A stretch of 64,000 bases of DNA, taken from the NCBI RefSeq assembly GCF_000003815.2, contig NC_049990.1, positions 2,625,794 through 2,689,793 on the forward strand, read 5' to 3'. This DNA comes from Branchiostoma floridae. Lineage: Eukaryota > Chordata > Leptocardii > Amphioxiformes > Branchiostomatidae. Below are positions 61,503 through 64,000 of this stretch, in pieces. The translations under genes and the position numbers were made by a program. Each line of letters starts with the position of its first letter. The first letter of the stretch is position 1. The notes beneath the pieces are model-generated. The model was not told the origin of the DNA. It ran no database searches and worked only from the letters and a program-made list of their open reading frames with translations.

Positions 61503-63511
61503 AAACAAAATAACTCATGAACGGCTGGGTGAATTGTTTTCATACTTAATATGTTGGCAGTGTGTGATGAAACCTAGAAACGATTAGATTTTGGGTCCCT
61601 TACGGTTTTTCTTGGTACTGCAGCGCAACTTCCGGGTTGGCTATCTCGTGTTCAAAACAAGCTATGGTCATGTTTGGGGGTGTTGGATAGCTCTCGTGCT
61701 CAGGAATAAGTGGCATAAATTTGGGCCCCCTAGCGGCTAGTTTTGGGATAGAAGGGGCATTTTTGTCAAAATATACAATATGTCGGCATACCCACTGAGT
61801 CACCACTTCGCTCACTCTCTATTCGCTATTCTTAAAATAGAAATTTAAATAAAGTAAGTACGCTTTTTTGTGAAGTACCTTTACCCTTGGGGTAACATAT
61901 GCGTTGTATCTAAAACATTTTGTTTGCTGCTATCAAAGTTGACGGACGGTAGTTTCAAATTCCTTTTTTTTTTTTCATCGGAATGTGGTTTAAATTTCAA
62001 TAAGTTAAAAACACTGCAGTTTGAAAAAAACATCCGTCGACTTGATATCCTTAAATACCGTTTTTGAAGGTATGAAGGCAATGTTTGTGTTACCTTGGTA
62101 GAATACACCCAGATGTGTCAAAAATAGCCTTTCCAGTGGACACAGGTGTTGACCAACCTTGGAAGGTCTAGGCTGAAGCTGTTGAGCCTCCCAAAAAAAC
62201 GGACGGTAGTTTTAAATTGCTTCTTTTTCTTCATCGGACTGTGGTTTAAATTGCAAAAAGTTCAAAACATTGCAGTTTGAAAACACCATCCGTCGACTTG
62301 ATATCCCTAAATAGCGTTTTTGACTATAAGTTATCCCGCGGATATTGAGAACTATCGTTAAAATTACGACGTGTTCTTTTTGGTTAAAGTGTCGAGGTTG
62401 TTTACCATGATTTTTAATAGAGTATATTCTTCGCACATCTGAAAAAGGTCGACGAGTTTGACCAAAAATAAAATTTGAGATTGAAGGCTAAAGTTTGATT
62501 GATGTTTTCATCCTACAGACACAGTTCAAATCTTATTTATCACAATAGTGCAATTACGATCTATTTTGAGCTTGACTGGCTATGGAGGATGTCACCTCAG
62601 GTAAATGTTTGAGTTGCCTTGGTAGCAATTGATTATAACGTCCTTGATGCGAAAATAGCATTTCAAACGGACGTTGCGTATGGGCACACATGCTGCTATC
62701 AATTTCCGACAACCCATTTAGAATCTAACTAGTTTGCGTTAGAGGTTGTCATGCAAATACAATGTTTGTGTTAGCTTGCTAGAATCCACCCAGATGTGAC
62801 AAAAATAGCATTTCAAGCGGACACTGGTGTTGACAGGTACATATCTAAATGATAACTAGAAAGACCGACATTTGCTTGGCAGCATATTTCAGCCATCTCC
62901 CATTCAACAATGGAACGTTCCGAAATCACCCATGTGTAAAAATGGAACACTTCTGCTTAAAGATGGCCCTAAAAATGCTTTAGAGTTTATCATCCCAAGG
63001 CAATGTTTGTGTTACCTTGGTAGAATACACCCAGATGTGTCAAAAATATGCGAATTAGTAATTGCATCATAATCTGTAAAAACCAGATGTAAAAATGTGT
63101 AGTACGTCATGTTTAAGTGTCTTGAAGTCGAGGAAGATTAGCTACCTACAAATTAATGTATGATATCTAATGTTCTAAGTAAAGCATCCAAGTACCCAAA
63201 TAAGTACCTAGTTTTGGTCAGACACGTCACCCGGCAAGGGCGTTGAATGTAGATCCCGTATTTGAGGAGGTCCACACCTCGAACACACTAGAGAACTCAC
63301 CATACTTATTAAAAAAAGGAGTTCCATACTGGTGTGGGAGGATCAATTAGCTCTATCCAGATACGCAGCATGTACTGTTCAGTACGAACCTGGTGTGTTA
63401 CGCCATGGGATGGTTTACCGCGTAAGCAACACAAACAAATAAACAATCATCCGTCACTTTGTTCTGGCACTGGCAATATGACCCCACTTGCGTCATCAAT
63501 GAACTTTAAAT
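61401..63511. other. Intergenic region between genes D and E
   Basis: No gene recognised. It holds a duplicated block (61941-62068 and 62199-62322, sharing GACGGACGGTAGTTT, ATGTGGTTTAAAT and CCGTCGACTTGATATCC), orphan pieces of the EF-hand promoter block near 62133 and 62817, and the TTGAGCTTGACTGGCTATGGAGGATGTCACC-type block seen upstream of B and C. It also has a second copy (62845-62975) of a gene D intron segment at 59785-59910. Confidence 0.6.
61466..61500. repeat. GT microsatellite
   Basis: Uninterrupted GT run of about 34 bases just after the gene D 3' UTR exon. Confidence 0.95.
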
Positions 63512-63585
63512 GGACATTGGTATTGACAAACCTAAAGATGTTTTGACGAAAAGCTGTTGAACTTCCCACCAGACTAGTATATTAT
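63512..63585 (+). promoter_or_regulatory. Gene E promoter block and TATA box
   Basis: GGACATTGGTATTGACAAAC at 63512, AAGCTGTTGAACTTCCCACC, then TATATTAT at 63578-63585. Same layout and spacing as A to D. Confidence 0.68.
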
Positions 63586-63607
63586 GACCCAGAGGTACTA
63601 GCGCCAA

Positions 63608-63665
63608 CTCTGTCTGAGACTTCACACGACTTCATGTCTTGTAGTGTCTCGACGAGAACCTTCAG
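63608..63665 (+). other. Gene E noncoding exon 1 (gene runs off the window)
   Basis: CTGTCTGAGACTTCA, TTGTAGTGTCTCGACGAGAACCTTC matches first exons of A to D and ends at GTTAGT. The signal-peptide exon would be expected about 230-1000 bases further on; the remaining 335 bases contain no match to it. A 66-codon frame at 63727 is not recognised. Confidence 0.6.
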
Positions 63666-64000
63666 GTTAGTGCAGTTACTCATATCCAAATTATATAATT
63701 AGACTCAAATCAACAAATTCCAGAATTTGACATCATTGACATACGCTTCCAAACATTTCTGTCAGGCATTCTTAGGCAACTTTCCCAGCATTGGCATCGT
63801 TTTAGTTAATTTGCCCGAAGATGCCATTCTTCGTGAGGCATACAATACTGTTTCATTCGGAGAACATGATTGGATTGTCCACGTAAAAATGTCCTCAATT
63901 ACCAAGGCTTTGGACACATATGGCTGAATCCGAGGTCATACCACATAGATACAATCACCACTCAGTTACGACAGCATTTACAAGATTTAGAAGTTTTAGA

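Noticed and set aside
63727-63927. 66-residue frame at the end of the window as gene E's coding exon
   Set aside because: It does not resemble the MAPFLLLFVALATAS exon and lacks the AAG AG donor; it lies in the expected first intron.

Overview
The window reads as one strand of an invertebrate chordate genome. Many short exons have clean GT/AG borders, and there are tRNA-derived SINEs, many small fold-back elements, minisatellites and two 100-base runs of N (scaffold gaps at 39701-39800 and 55607-55706). No prokaryotic features are present. The gene content and the habit of tandemly repeating exon/intron borders point to amphioxus (Branchiostoma). That assignment is inference; no marker gene here proves it.

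Left half (about 1.7-31.5 kb, plus strand): one 34-exon gene that I could splice in frame from an ATG at 1817 (in-frame TGA 15 bases upstream) to a TAG at 29704-29706, giving about 1748 residues. Domain order is doublecortin, doublecortin, HELP plus beta-propellers, acidic linker, second HELP plus beta-propellers, acidic tail, and a C-terminal EF-hand pair. This is the DCX-EMAP type of echinoderm microtubule-associated protein, known from Drosophila ciliated mechanosensory cells. The EF-hand tail is the unusual part. A possible alternative first exon (3427-3552) would skip the first doublecortin domain. An in-frame duplicate exon (22152-22265) differs from its parent only at silent sites.

Right half (33.6-64 kb, plus strand): a tandem array of four complete genes and the 5' end of a fifth. 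They share one exon plan: TATA promoter with a conserved upstream block, noncoding exon 1, a signal-peptide exon, four internal exons of fixed phase, a terminal coding exon, and usually a separate 3' UTR exon. Each encodes a secreted protein of about 250 residues with eight EF-hand loops in four pairs. Introns cut the even-numbered loops at the same codon position. I do not recognise the family by name. Copies are called A to E here.

Between and inside the genes lie a tRNA-headed SINE family, several fold-back (MITE-like) families, one hAT-like element with an 8-bp target duplication, an 854-bp mariner-like palindrome with a TA target, a 16-bp minisatellite in two places, a 291-bp satellite upstream of gene A, and many simple repeats. 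The most striking pattern is that at about eleven exon edges the first or last part of the exon, together with adjoining intron, has been tandemly copied. It runs through both gene types and is the best candidate for an unusual system in this window.
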